A DNA stretch of 42,434 bases from JBCCMQ01 sp039179985 (GTDB lineage: Bacteria > Pseudomonadota > Alphaproteobacteria > Rhodobacterales > Rhodobacteraceae), in NCBI GenBank assembly GCA_039179985.1, contig JBCDED010000027.1, forward strand, positions 1 to 42,434, read 5' to 3'. The notes below the pieces were generated by a model, which saw only the letters and a program-made list of their open reading frames with translations, made no database searches and was not told the DNA's origin. How positions within the stretch are numbered: position 1 is the first letter of the stretch; every line of letters begins with the position of its first letter. Position numbers and translations under genes: made by a program. Shown here piece by piece: positions 13,755 through 22,616 of the stretch.

Positions 13755-15254
13755 ATGGATCGCACAGCGACAACGCGCAGAGCCTTCCTTGCCGGGCTGA
13801 CAGCCACGGTGTCTACGCCTGCCATCGCCGCGCCCGACACCAGCCTCAGGCCGCGTCCGCGCCCCGCCACCATTGCCGATGTTGCCCCGCCTCGCAGCGC
13901 TGAAGTCGAGGCGCTGTTCCGCCAGGCCAATCTCGGCGGAGAGCTGAGTTTCGTCGCAGCCGACGCAGCTTCGGGCCGGATCATCGAAAGCCGCCTTCCA
14001 CGCCTAGGCATGCCGCCTGCCAGCACGGCCAAAGCGATGACCGCACAGTACGCGCTCGAACGCCTCGGTCCCGGTTTCCGTTTCCATACGCGGCTCTTGG
14101 CGACGGGCCCCATCCGCAACGGCACGCTCGACGGCGATCTCGTGCTGGTTGGCGGAGGCGATCCTGTGCTCGATACCGATGATCTGGGCGACCTTGCCGC
14201 CGGTCTGAAAACGGCGGGCGTTTCGGCTATGACCGGGCGCTTCCTCGTGGCACCCGGTGCGATGCCCGAAACCTGGGCCATCGATGCCGATCAGCCCGAC
14301 CACCTGGGCTACAATCCCGCCGTCGCCGGTCTGAACCTTAATTTCAACCGCGTTCACTTTGAATGGGAACGGCAGGGCTCCGATTACGCTGTTACGATGG
14401 AGGCGCGTTCCAAGCGTTTCCGCCCGTCTTTCGACCTCGCCCGCATGGATATCGTCCCGCGCTCCACGCCCATCTACACATACCGCTCTGATGGCCCGAT
14501 CGACCACTGGACGGTGGCGCGCGCGGCGCTTGGCTCTAAGGGCGCGCGCTGGCTGCCTGTGCGGCATCCTGTCGACTACACCGTCAACGTATTCATGTCC
14601 CTTGCGCGCAGCTACGGCATCGCCCTGTCCAAGCCCGAGCGGGTGAACTATGTGCCGGGCGGCTATACAGTTTGCGAACATGCCAGTAGCGATCTGCGCA
14701 CAATAGTGCGCGGCATGCTCAAATACTCCACCAATCTCACGGCGGAAGTTGTGGGCCAGACCGCAACGATGATGGGCGGAGTGGTGCCGGGCGATCTGCA
14801 GGGATCGGCCGACGAGATGTCGCGCTGGCTGGCCTGGAGCGCGGGGGCACGCAGGCCAGCTTTTGTAGATCACTCAGGCCTTGGCGAAAGAACCGACCTT
14901 GCGACCGAAGATATGGTCGCTGGCCTGCGCCGTGCCGGACCCGATGGGCGGCTCGCAAGCCTCATGAAACCATGGTACTTCCGCACGACCGAAGGGGGTG
15001 CCGACAAGGGCAACCCAATCCGGATGGTCGCCAAAACCGGCACGCTCAACTTCGTTTCAGCGCTTGCGGGTTACATTCTGCCGCCCGAACGCCCGCCCGT
15101 TGTTTTTGCGGTCTTTACTGCCAACGAAGAGCGGCGCGCCGCGATCCCGCGGGAAGAGCGTGACAGACCCGTCGGCGCAAAAAGTTGGAGCAGACGGTCC
15201 CGCCGGCTGCAGGACCAACTTCTCAAAAGATGGGCCGTTTCCCGGACCGCCTGA
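13755..15254 (+). CDS. dacB: D-alanyl-D-alanine carboxypeptidase/endopeptidase, PBP4 (DacB) family
   Basis: 499 residues. The ATG at 13755 starts a twin-arginine signal (TTRRAFLAGLTATVSTPAIA), so the folded enzyme is exported by Tat. An upstream TTG at 13719 is open but adds nothing. All three penicillin-binding motifs are present: Ser90-T-A-Lys93, Ser325-T-Asn327 and Lys427-T-G. The long insert between the first two motifs is typical of class C PBP4 enzymes. It trims or cleaves peptidoglycan stem peptides in the periplasm. Its last codons and stop carry the first copy of an 18-bp repeat found again after the RND genes. Confidence 0.93.
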   Translation: MDRTATTRRAFLAGLTATVSTPAIAAPDTSLRPRPRPATIADVAPPRSAEVEALFRQANLGGELSFVAADAASGRIIESRLPRLGMPPASTAKAMTAQYALERLGPGFRFHTRLLATGPIRNGTLDGDLVLVGGGDPVLDTDDLGDLAAGLKTAGVSAMTGRFLVAPGAMPETWAIDADQPDHLGYNPAVAGLNLNFNRVHFEWERQGSDYAVTMEARSKRFRPSFDLARMDIVPRSTPIYTYRSDGPIDHWTVARAALGSKGARWLPVRHPVDYTVNVFMSLARSYGIALSKPERVNYVPGGYTVCEHASSDLRTIVRGMLKYSTNLTAEVVGQTATMMGGVVPGDLQGSADEMSRWLAWSAGARRPAFVDHSGLGERTDLATEDMVAGLRRAGPDGRLASLMKPWYFRTTEGGADKGNPIRMVAKTGTLNFVSALAGYILPPERPPVVFAVFTANEERRAAIPREERDRPVGAKSWSRRSRRLQDQLLKRWAVSRTA

Positions 15255-15260
15255 CGCTGC
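15243..15260 (+). repeat. 18-bp direct repeat, left copy
   Basis: CGGACCGCCTGACGCTGC at the 3' end of the carboxypeptidase gene, spanning its TGA stop. An exact second copy lies at 19746-19763, so the pair flanks the RND efflux genes. The bases just outside the 18 differ between copies. Such a match over 42 kb is unlikely by chance, although high GC content raises the odds somewhat. Confidence 0.7.
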
Positions 15261-15286
15261 GGCGCAGAAATCCGTTGCAAAGTGTT

Positions 15287-15330
15287 TTGACAATCAACTA
15301 AATGCGCTATCTATACCGTCGAGTTTAGTT
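15287..15330 (+). promoter_or_regulatory. Promoter and operator-like repeat of the RND efflux operon
   Basis: TTGACA (15287-15292), a 17-base spacer and TCTATA (15310-15315) form a near-consensus sigma70 promoter 37 bp before the adaptor ATG. Inverted arms AACTAAA (15296-15302) and TTTAGTT (15324-15330) lie within the spacer and just after the -10 box. The outer bases continue the dyad imperfectly (CAAT and ATTG). This is where a TetR- or MarR-type repressor would bind, but no regulator gene is adjacent. Confidence 0.6.
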
Positions 15331-15351
15331 CAATTGAGCGGGGATGACGCC

Positions 15352-16524
15352 ATGCTTTGGCTGGCTCGGGCATTTTCGATTGTCCTTTTGATTGCACTGG
15401 GCGGCGCTGCGCTGGCCCAGCCGCGGGCAGCGGGTGTTGGCACACAGCTCGTCACGACCCGCCAGACCGCCGATACGGTGTCGGTCTTTGGACAGGTGGT
15501 GGCTGGTCGCGAAAGCGCTGTTGCGGCGCGTGTGAGCGGGGTCGCCGACGACGTACCGCTCCGGGTCGGTGACCGGGTTCAGGAAGGTGATCTGCTCGTT
15601 CGGCTGGACAGCGAGCTTTTGCAGATCGAGATGGCCGCAGCGGAGGCGGAAATCGGGATCGCAGAGGCCGGGGTTGAGGTCACCCGTGCGCGCCTCGAAC
15701 GTGCGGAAAAGGCGCTGCGCCGGGCCGAAAGCCTGCGCGCGAACTCCACCATTGCCGAAGCCCAGCTAGAGGACCGCGTCAGCGAATATGCAGAGGCGGT
15801 CGCTACACGCCAGCAGGCGCAGGCGCGGATCACCGCGGCTCGCTCTGCGCTGGAACGTGCGCGCTATAACCTTGATAACGCGACCGTACGCGCGCCCTTC
15901 GATGGGGTTGTCCTGGCCGTGCCAGCTGAGATCGGCCAGTTCATAAATGCGGGCAGCGAAGTGGCCCGGCTGGTGGATGTCGGTTCGATGGAGATCGAGG
16001 CCAATGTCCCAGCGCGCTACATTTCGGCCCTGACGTCCATGGGCGGGGTTGAGGCCGTGACCGACGCCGGCGGAGGCCTTGCGCTGTCGATGCGCGCCAT
16101 CTTGCCCACGGAGTATTCCGCAACCCGCACGCGGCCCGTCCGCTTCGACATTCTGGGTGGTGGCGAACTGGCCGCAGTTGGACAGTCGGTGACATTGCAG
16201 GTGCCCGTGAGCGCGCCGCGCGAAGTCGTCGCGGTGCCCAAGGACGCGCTGGTGCAAGCGCGGGGCGGCTGGAGCGTCTTTGTCCACATGGAAGGCAAGG
16301 CCGTGCCGCGCCCGGTGGAGATCGGCGTGCCGCTCGGGGATACCTTTGAGGTCGTTCGCGGCCTTGCGCCCGGGGATGAAGTGATCGTGCGGGGCAACGA
16401 GCGCCTGAGACCCGGACAGGACATCGCGCCACAACGGGTCGATGCCCAGGCCACAGGCCAGGGACAGGGGGCGCCCGCCGCAAGCGGCGGCGCCCAGGCG
16501 GGCGCCCGGCAAGTGGCAAACTAG
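15352..16524 (+). CDS. RND efflux periplasmic adaptor (HlyD/MFP family)
   Basis: 390 residues from the ATG at 15352, which starts the signal peptide MLWLARAFSIVLLIALGGAALA. Longer upstream frames run through the carboxypeptidase end and the promoter. The lipoyl half-motifs (VSGVADDVPLRVGDRVQEGD and NATVRAPFDGVVLAVPAEIG) flank an alpha-helical hairpin of about residues 85-165 rich in Ala, Glu and Arg. The beta-barrel and membrane-proximal domains follow. The tail is Gly/Ala/Gln-rich. It would bridge the inner-membrane pump 11 bp downstream to an outer-membrane channel encoded elsewhere. Substrate unknown. Confidence 0.95.
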   Translation: MLWLARAFSIVLLIALGGAALAQPRAAGVGTQLVTTRQTADTVSVFGQVVAGRESAVAARVSGVADDVPLRVGDRVQEGDLLVRLDSELLQIEMAAAEAEIGIAEAGVEVTRARLERAEKALRRAESLRANSTIAEAQLEDRVSEYAEAVATRQQAQARITAARSALERARYNLDNATVRAPFDGVVLAVPAEIGQFINAGSEVARLVDVGSMEIEANVPARYISALTSMGGVEAVTDAGGGLALSMRAILPTEYSATRTRPVRFDILGGGELAAVGQSVTLQVPVSAPREVVAVPKDALVQARGGWSVFVHMEGKAVPRPVEIGVPLGDTFEVVRGLAPGDEVIVRGNERLRPGQDIAPQRVDAQATGQGQGAPAASGGAQAGARQVAN

Positions 16525-16535
16525 GGGCGCCGGCC

Positions 16536-19500
16536 ATGGATCCGATCCGCATCGCCATCGAGCGCCCGGTTGCCGTTGTCGCTTTGGTCATTATGGCGGT
16601 GCTCTTTGGGGCGCTGGCGCTGACCCGCATCCCCATTCAGCTAACCCCGGACGTCCGCAAACCTGTTGTCGTCGTCGAGACCAACTGGCCCGGTGCAGCG
16701 CCCGCGGAGGTCGAGCGCGAAATCGTCAACCCGCAGGAAGAAGAGTTCCGCGGCCTCGAAGGGCTGGAGCGCATGACGTCGAGCTCGAGCACTGGACAGG
16801 CGGAGGTAACGCTGGAATTCGGCGTCGGCTCGGATATGGGCGAGATCCTGCTTCTGGTCTCGAACCGGCTGGACCGTGTCGGCAGCTATCCTGACGAGGC
16901 CTCCGAACCCACGATGAACACATCGGGCTCTGACGACAGCCCGATTGCCTGGATCATTCTGAAAGCCGCGCCCGGAAACGAGCGGCCCATGGCGCAGTAC
17001 GGCGATTTCGTCGAGGACATCGTCAAGTCCCGATTGGAACGCGTCGACGGTATTTCTGCGGTCAACGTGTTCGGCGGTGTCGCGCGCGAGTTGCAAATCG
17101 TCATCCGGCCCGAAGAACTGGCCCGCTTCGGCATCACTATTCCGCAGGTCGTCTCGCGCCTTCGGGCCGAGAACATCAGCGTCAGTGCGGGCGATATCGA
17201 CGAGGGTAAACGCCGGTATGTGGTGCGGGCCGACGGCAATCTGAACACGATCGAGGCGATCGAAAGCGTGGTTCTGCGCAGCGAGGGGCAGGGCCTGATC
17301 GGCGCCCTTGGGCGCGTCCGCGTCGCCGACGTGGCCGATGTGCGCTTTACGTACAAGGACGCCACCGCGCGGCTGCGGTTCCGGGGTGAACCTGCGCTGG
17401 CCTTCAACCTTGTGCGCGAGCAAGGGGCAAACGTCATCGCCACTATGGCCGAGGTGCAGGAAGCTCTGGCTGAACTTGAGGCGGGCGTCATCGCCGAAGA
17501 AGGCCTTGAGATGGAGCAGGTCTATGACGAAACCGTGTATATCGAGGGTGCCATTGACCTTGTGACACAGAATATCTGGATCGGCGGTCTGTTGGCGGCG
17601 GGCGTCCTGTTGCTGTTCTTGCGCAGCTTGCGGGCGACGCTGGTGATTTCCATTGCGATCCCGGTTTCTATTGTCGCCACCTTCGTGGCCATGGCCGCGA
17701 CGGGGCGCACGCTAAACGTGATATCCCTCGCCGGCATCGCCTTTGCGGTCGGCATGATCGTGGACGCCGCAATCGTGGTCCTGGAGAACATCTTCCGACT
17801 CCGGGAAGAGGGGATGTCGCGGCGCGAGGCTGCCTATCACGGCGCCAAGCAGGTCTGGGGCGCGATCCTTGTGTCTGCGCTGACCACCGTCATGGTCTTC
17901 ATTCCGATCCTCGTGATGCAGCTTGAAGCGGGCCAGCTTTTCCGGGACATTGCCGTGGCCATTTCGGTTTCGGTCATGTTGTCACTGGTTGTCGCGATCA
18001 CCGTGATCCCGGCGCTGTCCAGTCGCCTGCTTTCGCCCGGTGACGCAAAGGTCATGCCCCTGCCGATCATCGACCACTTCGCGCGGCTCTTTTCATGGCT
18101 GGTGATGCTCTACGTGAAACTCACCGTGCGCTTCCGGGCCGCTGGTATCATTTTTGTGGCAGCGATCACCACAACGGCGGCGCTGGCCGCATGGACATTC
18201 CTGCCGAAGCTTGAGTACTTGCCCGAGGGTAATCGCAACCTTGTGTTCGGCCTGATCAGTCCGCCGCCGGGCTACAACCTTGATACCACCGAAACGATCG
18301 CGCAGCGGATTGAACGCGTGGCCCAGCCTATGTGGGAAGCCAAGCCCGCCCTTGAGGCGGATGATGGTAGCCCGGCGCTGGATGGGTTTTTCTTTGTGGC
18401 GACGCCGGGGAACTCTTTTGTAGGCGCCAGCGCCATGGACGGGGCCCGCGTTGCCGAAGTGATCCCAATCCTATCGCGTCCGATCTTTGCGGAGCCCGGG
18501 ACATTCGGTTTCATGACGCAGCCGTCGCTTTTTGGGCGGGGGGTCGGTGGCGGCCGGACCATTGAGCTCAACGTCTCCGGCGACGAGCTGCCGCAGATCC
18601 TTGGCGTGGCCGGCCAGGCGGCGGGCATGATCGCAGGTCTTTTGCCGCGGTCGGAGGGCCACCAGTTCCGCCCGATCCCCGGCCTTGAGTTGGGTGCACC
18701 CGAAGTGCGCCTGATCCCGGACCGGGTGCGCCTTGCCGATGCAGGCATCACGACGCAAACGCTCGCCGCGACCATAGATGCCTACAACGACGGCATCCGC
18801 GTTGCCGAGATCGACGTGGGCAACCAGAGGCTGGACCTTACACTGCGCGGGGACAGCGGGCTGATGGCGGAAATCCGTACGCAAGATGTGGGCAGCTTCC
18901 CGGTTGTCACCCCCATGGGCCAGATTCTGCCCGCCTCAGAACTGGCCGAAGTGCGCGTGACCGCAGGGCCCACCGAAATCCGCCACTTAGAACGCCTACG
19001 GACAGTGACGCTGGAAGTACGCCCGTCTGACGCCTTGCCTCTCGAAGCTGCAGTAGAGCTTCTGCAAACCGAAGTGGTCGACGCGCTGAACGCGCAGGGG
19101 TTGCCCGACGGAGTGCGCCTGTCAATTTCGGGGACGGCGGACCAGTTGAGCCAGACCTGGCAGGCCATTCAAGTGAACCTCCTGATTGCGATTGTCATCG
19201 TCTTCCTGATCATGGCGATCCTCTTTGAAAGCTTCGCTTTGCCCCTTGTCGTTCTGATCTCAGTCCCGGTCGCCGCGGCGGGCGGTGTCGGCGGGCTCTT
19301 TGCGCTCAATCTGCTTGGGGGCAATCAACCGCTCGACATGTTAACGCTGCTTGGTTTTGTGATCCTCGTGGGGATCGTGGTGAACAACGCCATTCTGATC
19401 GTACACCAGTCGCTGTTCCATCTGCGGGAAGAGGGCATGGCGCCGGTAGCGGCCATCGAAGAGGCCACGCGCAACCGGATCCGCCCGATCTTCATGTCGA

Positions 19501-19706
19501 CGCTCACGTCAATCTGCGGGATGCTGCCCCTGGTGGTTTTCCCCGGCGAGGGCTCAGAGCTTTACCGTGGCCTCGGCGCTGTGGTTGTGGGCGGTCTGTC
19601 CATGTCGGCCTTCCTGACGCTCCTGACGGTGCCGCCACTCTTACGTCTGGTGCTGACCGGAAAACCCACGGAAGAGAAAGCGCCCGACCCGGTGGCGGCC
19701 GAATAG
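16536..19706 (+). CDS. RND efflux pump, inner-membrane permease
   Basis: 1056 residues, the AcrB/HAE size, with TM1 near residues 11-30, two large periplasmic loops and two bundles of membrane helices. TM4 reads GMIVDAAIVVLEN with Asp410, matching AcrB Asp407; the second Asp (AcrB 408) is Ala. TM10 reads GIVVNNAILIV, with Asn950 in place of AcrB Lys940. The Arg of TM11 (RIRPIFMSTL) is kept. This pattern is closer to SwrC-like RND pumps than to AcrB. It likely exports amphiphilic compounds using the proton gradient. It forms an operon with the adaptor gene. Confidence 0.95.
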   Translation: MDPIRIAIERPVAVVALVIMAVLFGALALTRIPIQLTPDVRKPVVVVETNWPGAAPAEVEREIVNPQEEEFRGLEGLERMTSSSSTGQAEVTLEFGVGSDMGEILLLVSNRLDRVGSYPDEASEPTMNTSGSDDSPIAWIILKAAPGNERPMAQYGDFVEDIVKSRLERVDGISAVNVFGGVARELQIVIRPEELARFGITIPQVVSRLRAENISVSAGDIDEGKRRYVVRADGNLNTIEAIESVVLRSEGQGLIGALGRVRVADVADVRFTYKDATARLRFRGEPALAFNLVREQGANVIATMAEVQEALAELEAGVIAEEGLEMEQVYDETVYIEGAIDLVTQNIWIGGLLAAGVLLLFLRSLRATLVISIAIPVSIVATFVAMAATGRTLNVISLAGIAFAVGMIVDAAIVVLENIFRLREEGMSRREAAYHGAKQVWGAILVSALTTVMVFIPILVMQLEAGQLFRDIAVAISVSVMLSLVVAITVIPALSSRLLSPGDAKVMPLPIIDHFARLFSWLVMLYVKLTVRFRAAGIIFVAAITTTAALAAWTFLPKLEYLPEGNRNLVFGLISPPPGYNLDTTETIAQRIERVAQPMWEAKPALEADDGSPALDGFFFVATPGNSFVGASAMDGARVAEVIPILSRPIFAEPGTFGFMTQPSLFGRGVGGGRTIELNVSGDELPQILGVAGQAAGMIAGLLPRSEGHQFRPIPGLELGAPEVRLIPDRVRLADAGITTQTLAATIDAYNDGIRVAEIDVGNQRLDLTLRGDSGLMAEIRTQDVGSFPVVTPMGQILPASELAEVRVTAGPTEIRHLERLRTVTLEVRPSDALPLEAAVELLQTEVVDALNAQGLPDGVRLSISGTADQLSQTWQAIQVNLLIAIVIVFLIMAILFESFALPLVVLISVPVAAAGGVGGLFALNLLGGNQPLDMLTLLGFVILVGIVVNNAILIVHQSLFHLREEGMAPVAAIEEATRNRIRPIFMSTLTSICGMLPLVVFPGEGSELYRGLGAVVVGGLSMSAFLTLLTVPPLLRLVLTGKPTEEKAPDPVAAE

Positions 19707-19745
19707 GCCGGCGTGGACACTCCGGGCGCGGCGGCATATGTCTGG

Positions 19746-19763
19746 CGGACCGCCTGACGCTGC
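19746..19763 (+). repeat. 18-bp direct repeat, right copy
   Basis: Exact second copy of CGGACCGCCTGACGCTGC, 40 bp after the pump stop codon and 16 bp before the coxD start. Together with 15243-15260 it brackets the two RND genes and their promoter. The local context GGCGG-A-CCGCC (19744-19754) is also a short dyad, which the left copy lacks. Confidence 0.7.
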
Positions 19764-19778
19764 CCGCGAGAGACGCCC

Positions 19779-20696
19779 GTGAAAGAGCTGCCGAGTTCCA
19801 TCGATGCCACAATCGACGCCCTTGCGGCTGAAAGCTATGTGTGCGGGCGCGCGCTGGGAACGGTTGCTTTTCTGTCTCTGACCCTTGGCAGGCCGCTCTT
19901 TCTGGAAGGCGAGGCGGGCGTCGGAAAAACCGAGATCGCCAAGGCGTTGTCGGCCATGCTAGGGCGGCGGCTGATCCGGTTGCAATGCTACGAAGGGCTT
20001 GATGTCAACTCGGCGGTCTATGAATGGAACGTCCCGGCCCAGATGATCGCCATCCGTACAGCCGAGGCGGCGACCGGGGCGGTGGACCGCACGGCCTTGC
20101 AAAGCGAGCTATTCTCCGAAGACTACCTGATACGGCGCCCGCTTCTGGAAGCGCTGACGCCCCAGCCGGGCGGCGCGCCTGTCCTGCTCATTGACGAGAT
20201 CGACCGGACCGATGAACCCTTTGAGGCGTTTCTCTTGGAGGCACTGTCCGACGCGCAAGTGACGGTGCCGGAGCTTGGCACAATCCGCGCCGAAGACCCA
20301 CCGATTGTCGTCCTTACCTCGAACCGCACTCGCGAGGTCCACGATGCTCTGAAGCGCCGGTGCCTGTACCACTGGGTCGACTATCCAGTCTTCGAGCGGG
20401 AAATGCAGATCCTGCGCACGCGCGCGCCCGACGCGACCGAGGCGCTGTCGTCAGAAATCGTCGCCTTTGTGCAGGCGCTGCGCACGGAGGATCTGTTTAA
20501 GTCTCCGGGTGTGGCCGAAACCATCGACTGGGCAAAATGCCTGATAGCCCTCGATATCGTCGCGCTGAGCCCCGAGGTGATTTCCGAAACGCTCGGCGCG
20601 GTCCTCAAATACCAGGACGACATCGCCCGCATCGCAGGCTCCGAGGCCACGCGCATCCTGAACGAAGCCCGGGCAAAGCTGGGCCGCCCCCAGTGA
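19779..20696 (+). CDS. coxD: MoxR-type AAA+ ATPase, CoxD-like
   Basis: 305 residues. Walker A GEAGVGKTE is near residues 48-56, Walker B reads LLIDEIDR, and the sensor segment is VLTSNRTREVHDALKRRC, all as in the MoxR/CoxD group. In carbon monoxide dehydrogenase systems CoxD is a membrane-associated chaperone that helps mature the [CuSMo] site by supplying the sulfido ligand. Here it is paired with a VWA partner, overlapping it by four bases (GTGA). It lies upstream of a form II cluster, so the client may not carry copper. Confidence 0.92.
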   Translation: MKELPSSIDATIDALAAESYVCGRALGTVAFLSLTLGRPLFLEGEAGVGKTEIAKALSAMLGRRLIRLQCYEGLDVNSAVYEWNVPAQMIAIRTAEAATGAVDRTALQSELFSEDYLIRRPLLEALTPQPGGAPVLLIDEIDRTDEPFEAFLLEALSDAQVTVPELGTIRAEDPPIVVLTSNRTREVHDALKRRCLYHWVDYPVFEREMQILRTRAPDATEALSSEIVAFVQALRTEDLFKSPGVAETIDWAKCLIALDIVALSPEVISETLGAVLKYQDDIARIAGSEATRILNEARAKLGRPQ

Positions 20697-21928
20697 CAAA
20701 CGCCAATGGGCTGCCGGTGCCAGCGACCAAGGGCCGGCTCGCCGAGAATATCGTCCATTTCACCCGGGCGCTCCGGAAGGCTGGTGTACGCGTCGGACCT
20801 GCGCAGGTAGAAGACGCCGTCCGCGCGGTTCAGGCGGCGGGTTTCACGCGCAAGATCGATTTCTTCCATACCCTCCGCGCCACGCTGATAACCCGGTCGG
20901 AGCATCTGGTCGTCTTCGAACAGGTCTTCGCGATGTTCTGGCGCGATCCGGAATATCTTGAGCGCATGATTGAAATGATGTCACCGGCGCTGCGCCGCGA
21001 CGAAGAAAAGAAAAAGAAGAAAACCGCCGAACGGCGTGCGGCCGAAGCGCTGACCAATAGTGCGAATCTGCCGCAAAACCTGCCCGAGAAAGAGGACATC
21101 GATATCGAGGCGCGGCTGAACTGGTCGGCGCAAAAGGTGGATCGGCAAAAAGACTTCGAACAGATGAGCACGGCCGAGATCACGGAAGCCAAACGCGCCA
21201 TTGCCAGAATGGACCTGCGGGTTCCGCAACTGGCGACGCGGCGCACGCAGCTCCGGTACCGGGGCGCGCAGATCGATACCGGTGCCACGTTGCGGCGCGC
21301 CTTGCGCCGGGGCGGCGAGATTGGTGCGCTGTCCTACAAGGCGCAAAAAACGCGCCCACCGGACCTTGTGGCGCTCTGTGATATTTCGGGGTCCATGACC
21401 GCTTACTCGCGGATGATGCTGCATTTTCTCCATGCGCTCGCGCTGAACCCAGGCATTGGCTGGGGGCGCGTCCAGGCGTTCACCTTCGGGACCGGACTGA
21501 CCAACGTCACACGCCCCTTGATGCGAAAGGATCCCGACCAGGCGCTGGAGGCTGTGGGCCGCGCGGCGCGGGACTGGGAAGGCGGAACCCTGATCGCGCA
21601 GGCGCTGGAACGCTTTAACAAGGATTGGTCGCGCAGGGTTCTGGCACGTGGCGCAGTCGTTCTTCTGATCACCGACGGGCTTGAACGCGGAGATTCCGAA
21701 GCCCTGTCGCGGCAGGCGGAGCGTCTGTCGCTGTCGGCGCGACGGCTGATCTGGCTGAATCCGCTCCTCAGATGGGACGGATTTTCGCCGCTGGCGGGTG
21801 GCGTCCGGGCGCTGATGCCCCATGTCAGCGAATTCCGGCCCTGCCATTCCCTGGCCAGTCTGGAAGAGCTGGCGGCGGTCCTTTCGGCGCCGCAACCCCC
21901 TGATACCAAATCGCTTGCTTTGGCATGA
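20693..21928 (+). CDS. coxE: VWA-domain protein, CoxE-like
   Basis: 411 residues from the GTG at 20693, whose last two bases begin the TGA stop of coxD. The longer frame through coxD is rejected. The C-terminal half is a von Willebrand A domain with an intact MIDAS motif DISGS (in LVALCDISGSMT) and a later ITDGLERGD. The N-terminal half is helical with a very basic stretch of lysines (EEKKKKKT). MoxR ATPases act with such VWA proteins on metal-enzyme clients, and CoxE is the known partner of CoxD in metal-cluster completion. Confidence 0.92.
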   Translation: MTNANGLPVPATKGRLAENIVHFTRALRKAGVRVGPAQVEDAVRAVQAAGFTRKIDFFHTLRATLITRSEHLVVFEQVFAMFWRDPEYLERMIEMMSPALRRDEEKKKKKTAERRAAEALTNSANLPQNLPEKEDIDIEARLNWSAQKVDRQKDFEQMSTAEITEAKRAIARMDLRVPQLATRRTQLRYRGAQIDTGATLRRALRRGGEIGALSYKAQKTRPPDLVALCDISGSMTAYSRMMLHFLHALALNPGIGWGRVQAFTFGTGLTNVTRPLMRKDPDQALEAVGRAARDWEGGTLIAQALERFNKDWSRRVLARGAVVLLITDGLERGDSEALSRQAERLSLSARRLIWLNPLLRWDGFSPLAGGVRALMPHVSEFRPCHSLASLEELAAVLSAPQPPDTKSLALA

Positions 21929-21979
21929 GGGCACGTTAATCTCGCTCACAGCAAGCCCGAAGGGAAGGAGCCAGCCCCG

Positions 21980-22063
21980 ATGATCCCCACCATGCCGCAG
22001 TTGAATGATAAAGGCCCGCGGCAGGGCATGGGACATCCGAGGGCATGGATCCGGCGGGCCTGA
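21980..22063 (+). CDS. Possible 27-residue leader ORF before coxS
   Basis: AAGGAG (21965-21970) lies nine bases before an ATG at 21980. The frame then runs 27 codons (MIPTMPQLNDKGPRQGMG...) to a TGA at 22063. The 3' half contains the complementary arms AGGCCCGC (22012-22019) and GCGGGCCT (22054-22061). The peptide has no recognisable domain. A good ribosome binding site in front of a short frame, followed by a hairpin ahead of the main operon, suggests a leader or attenuator rather than a functional protein. It could also be chance. Confidence 0.35.
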   Translation: MIPTMPQLNDKGPRQGMGHPRAWIRRA

Positions 22064-22133
22064 GGTTTCCAGAGTATTCACTTGCGGTGCCTGATGGGCG
22101 AAAGACCCCGGCGCCGTATTCAGGGAGGACGAC

Positions 22134-22604
22134 ATGACTGAAATTTCGATGACCGTGAACGGCAAGGCCGTCTCGCGCGACGTGCCGGATAATACGCTTT
22201 TGGTGGATTTGCTGCGCGAGACTCTGCGTCTGACCGGGACGCATGTGGGCTGCGACACGTCCCAGTGCGGCGCTTGCGTGGTCCATGTTGACGGGAAGGC
22301 GGCAAAGGCCTGCACGCTGCTGGCCGCCCAGGTCAGCGGCTCCGATGTGACCACGATTGAGGGTGTCGCCAATGGCGAGTTGCACCCGATGCAGTCGGCC
22401 TTCAAGGACAATCACGGCCTTCAGTGCGGCTTCTGCACGCCGGGGATGATCATGTCAGGCATCGACATGGTGAACCGGTACAAAGCCGAAGGGCGCGAGT
22501 TGACCGAGGAGGCGATCCGCCACGAGCTGGAAGGCAATATCTGCCGCTGCACCGGCTACCACAACATCGTGAAGTCAATTCAGGCCGCCGCCGCCAAGAT
22601 GTGA
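22134..22604 (+). CDS. coxS: Molybdenum hydroxylase iron-sulfur subunit, CoxS-like
   Basis: 156 residues, the normal small-subunit length. It carries two [2Fe-2S] sites: a plant-type cluster on Cys40, Cys45, Cys48 and Cys60, and a C-terminal four-helix cluster on Cys98, Cys101, Cys137 and Cys139 (CGFC and CRC). It passes electrons from the molybdenum site of CoxL to FAD on CoxM. The ATG follows GGGAGG. First gene of the S-L-M order that is typical of form II clusters. Confidence 0.96.
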   Translation: MTEISMTVNGKAVSRDVPDNTLLVDLLRETLRLTGTHVGCDTSQCGACVVHVDGKAAKACTLLAAQVSGSDVTTIEGVANGELHPMQSAFKDNHGLQCGFCTPGMIMSGIDMVNRYKAEGRELTEEAIRHELEGNICRCTGYHNIVKSIQAAAAKM

Positions 22605-22616
22605 GCGGCCTCGGCC

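Noticed and set aside
13385..14281. 298-residue minus-strand open frame
   Set aside because: It overlaps nadD and the carboxypeptidase gene antisense, and its composition is Arg/Ser/Pro-rich without a domain.
20981..22411. 476-residue open frame on the minus strand
   Set aside because: It is antisense to coxE and the start of coxS, which have clear domains and motifs. Long antisense frames are common in GC-rich DNA.
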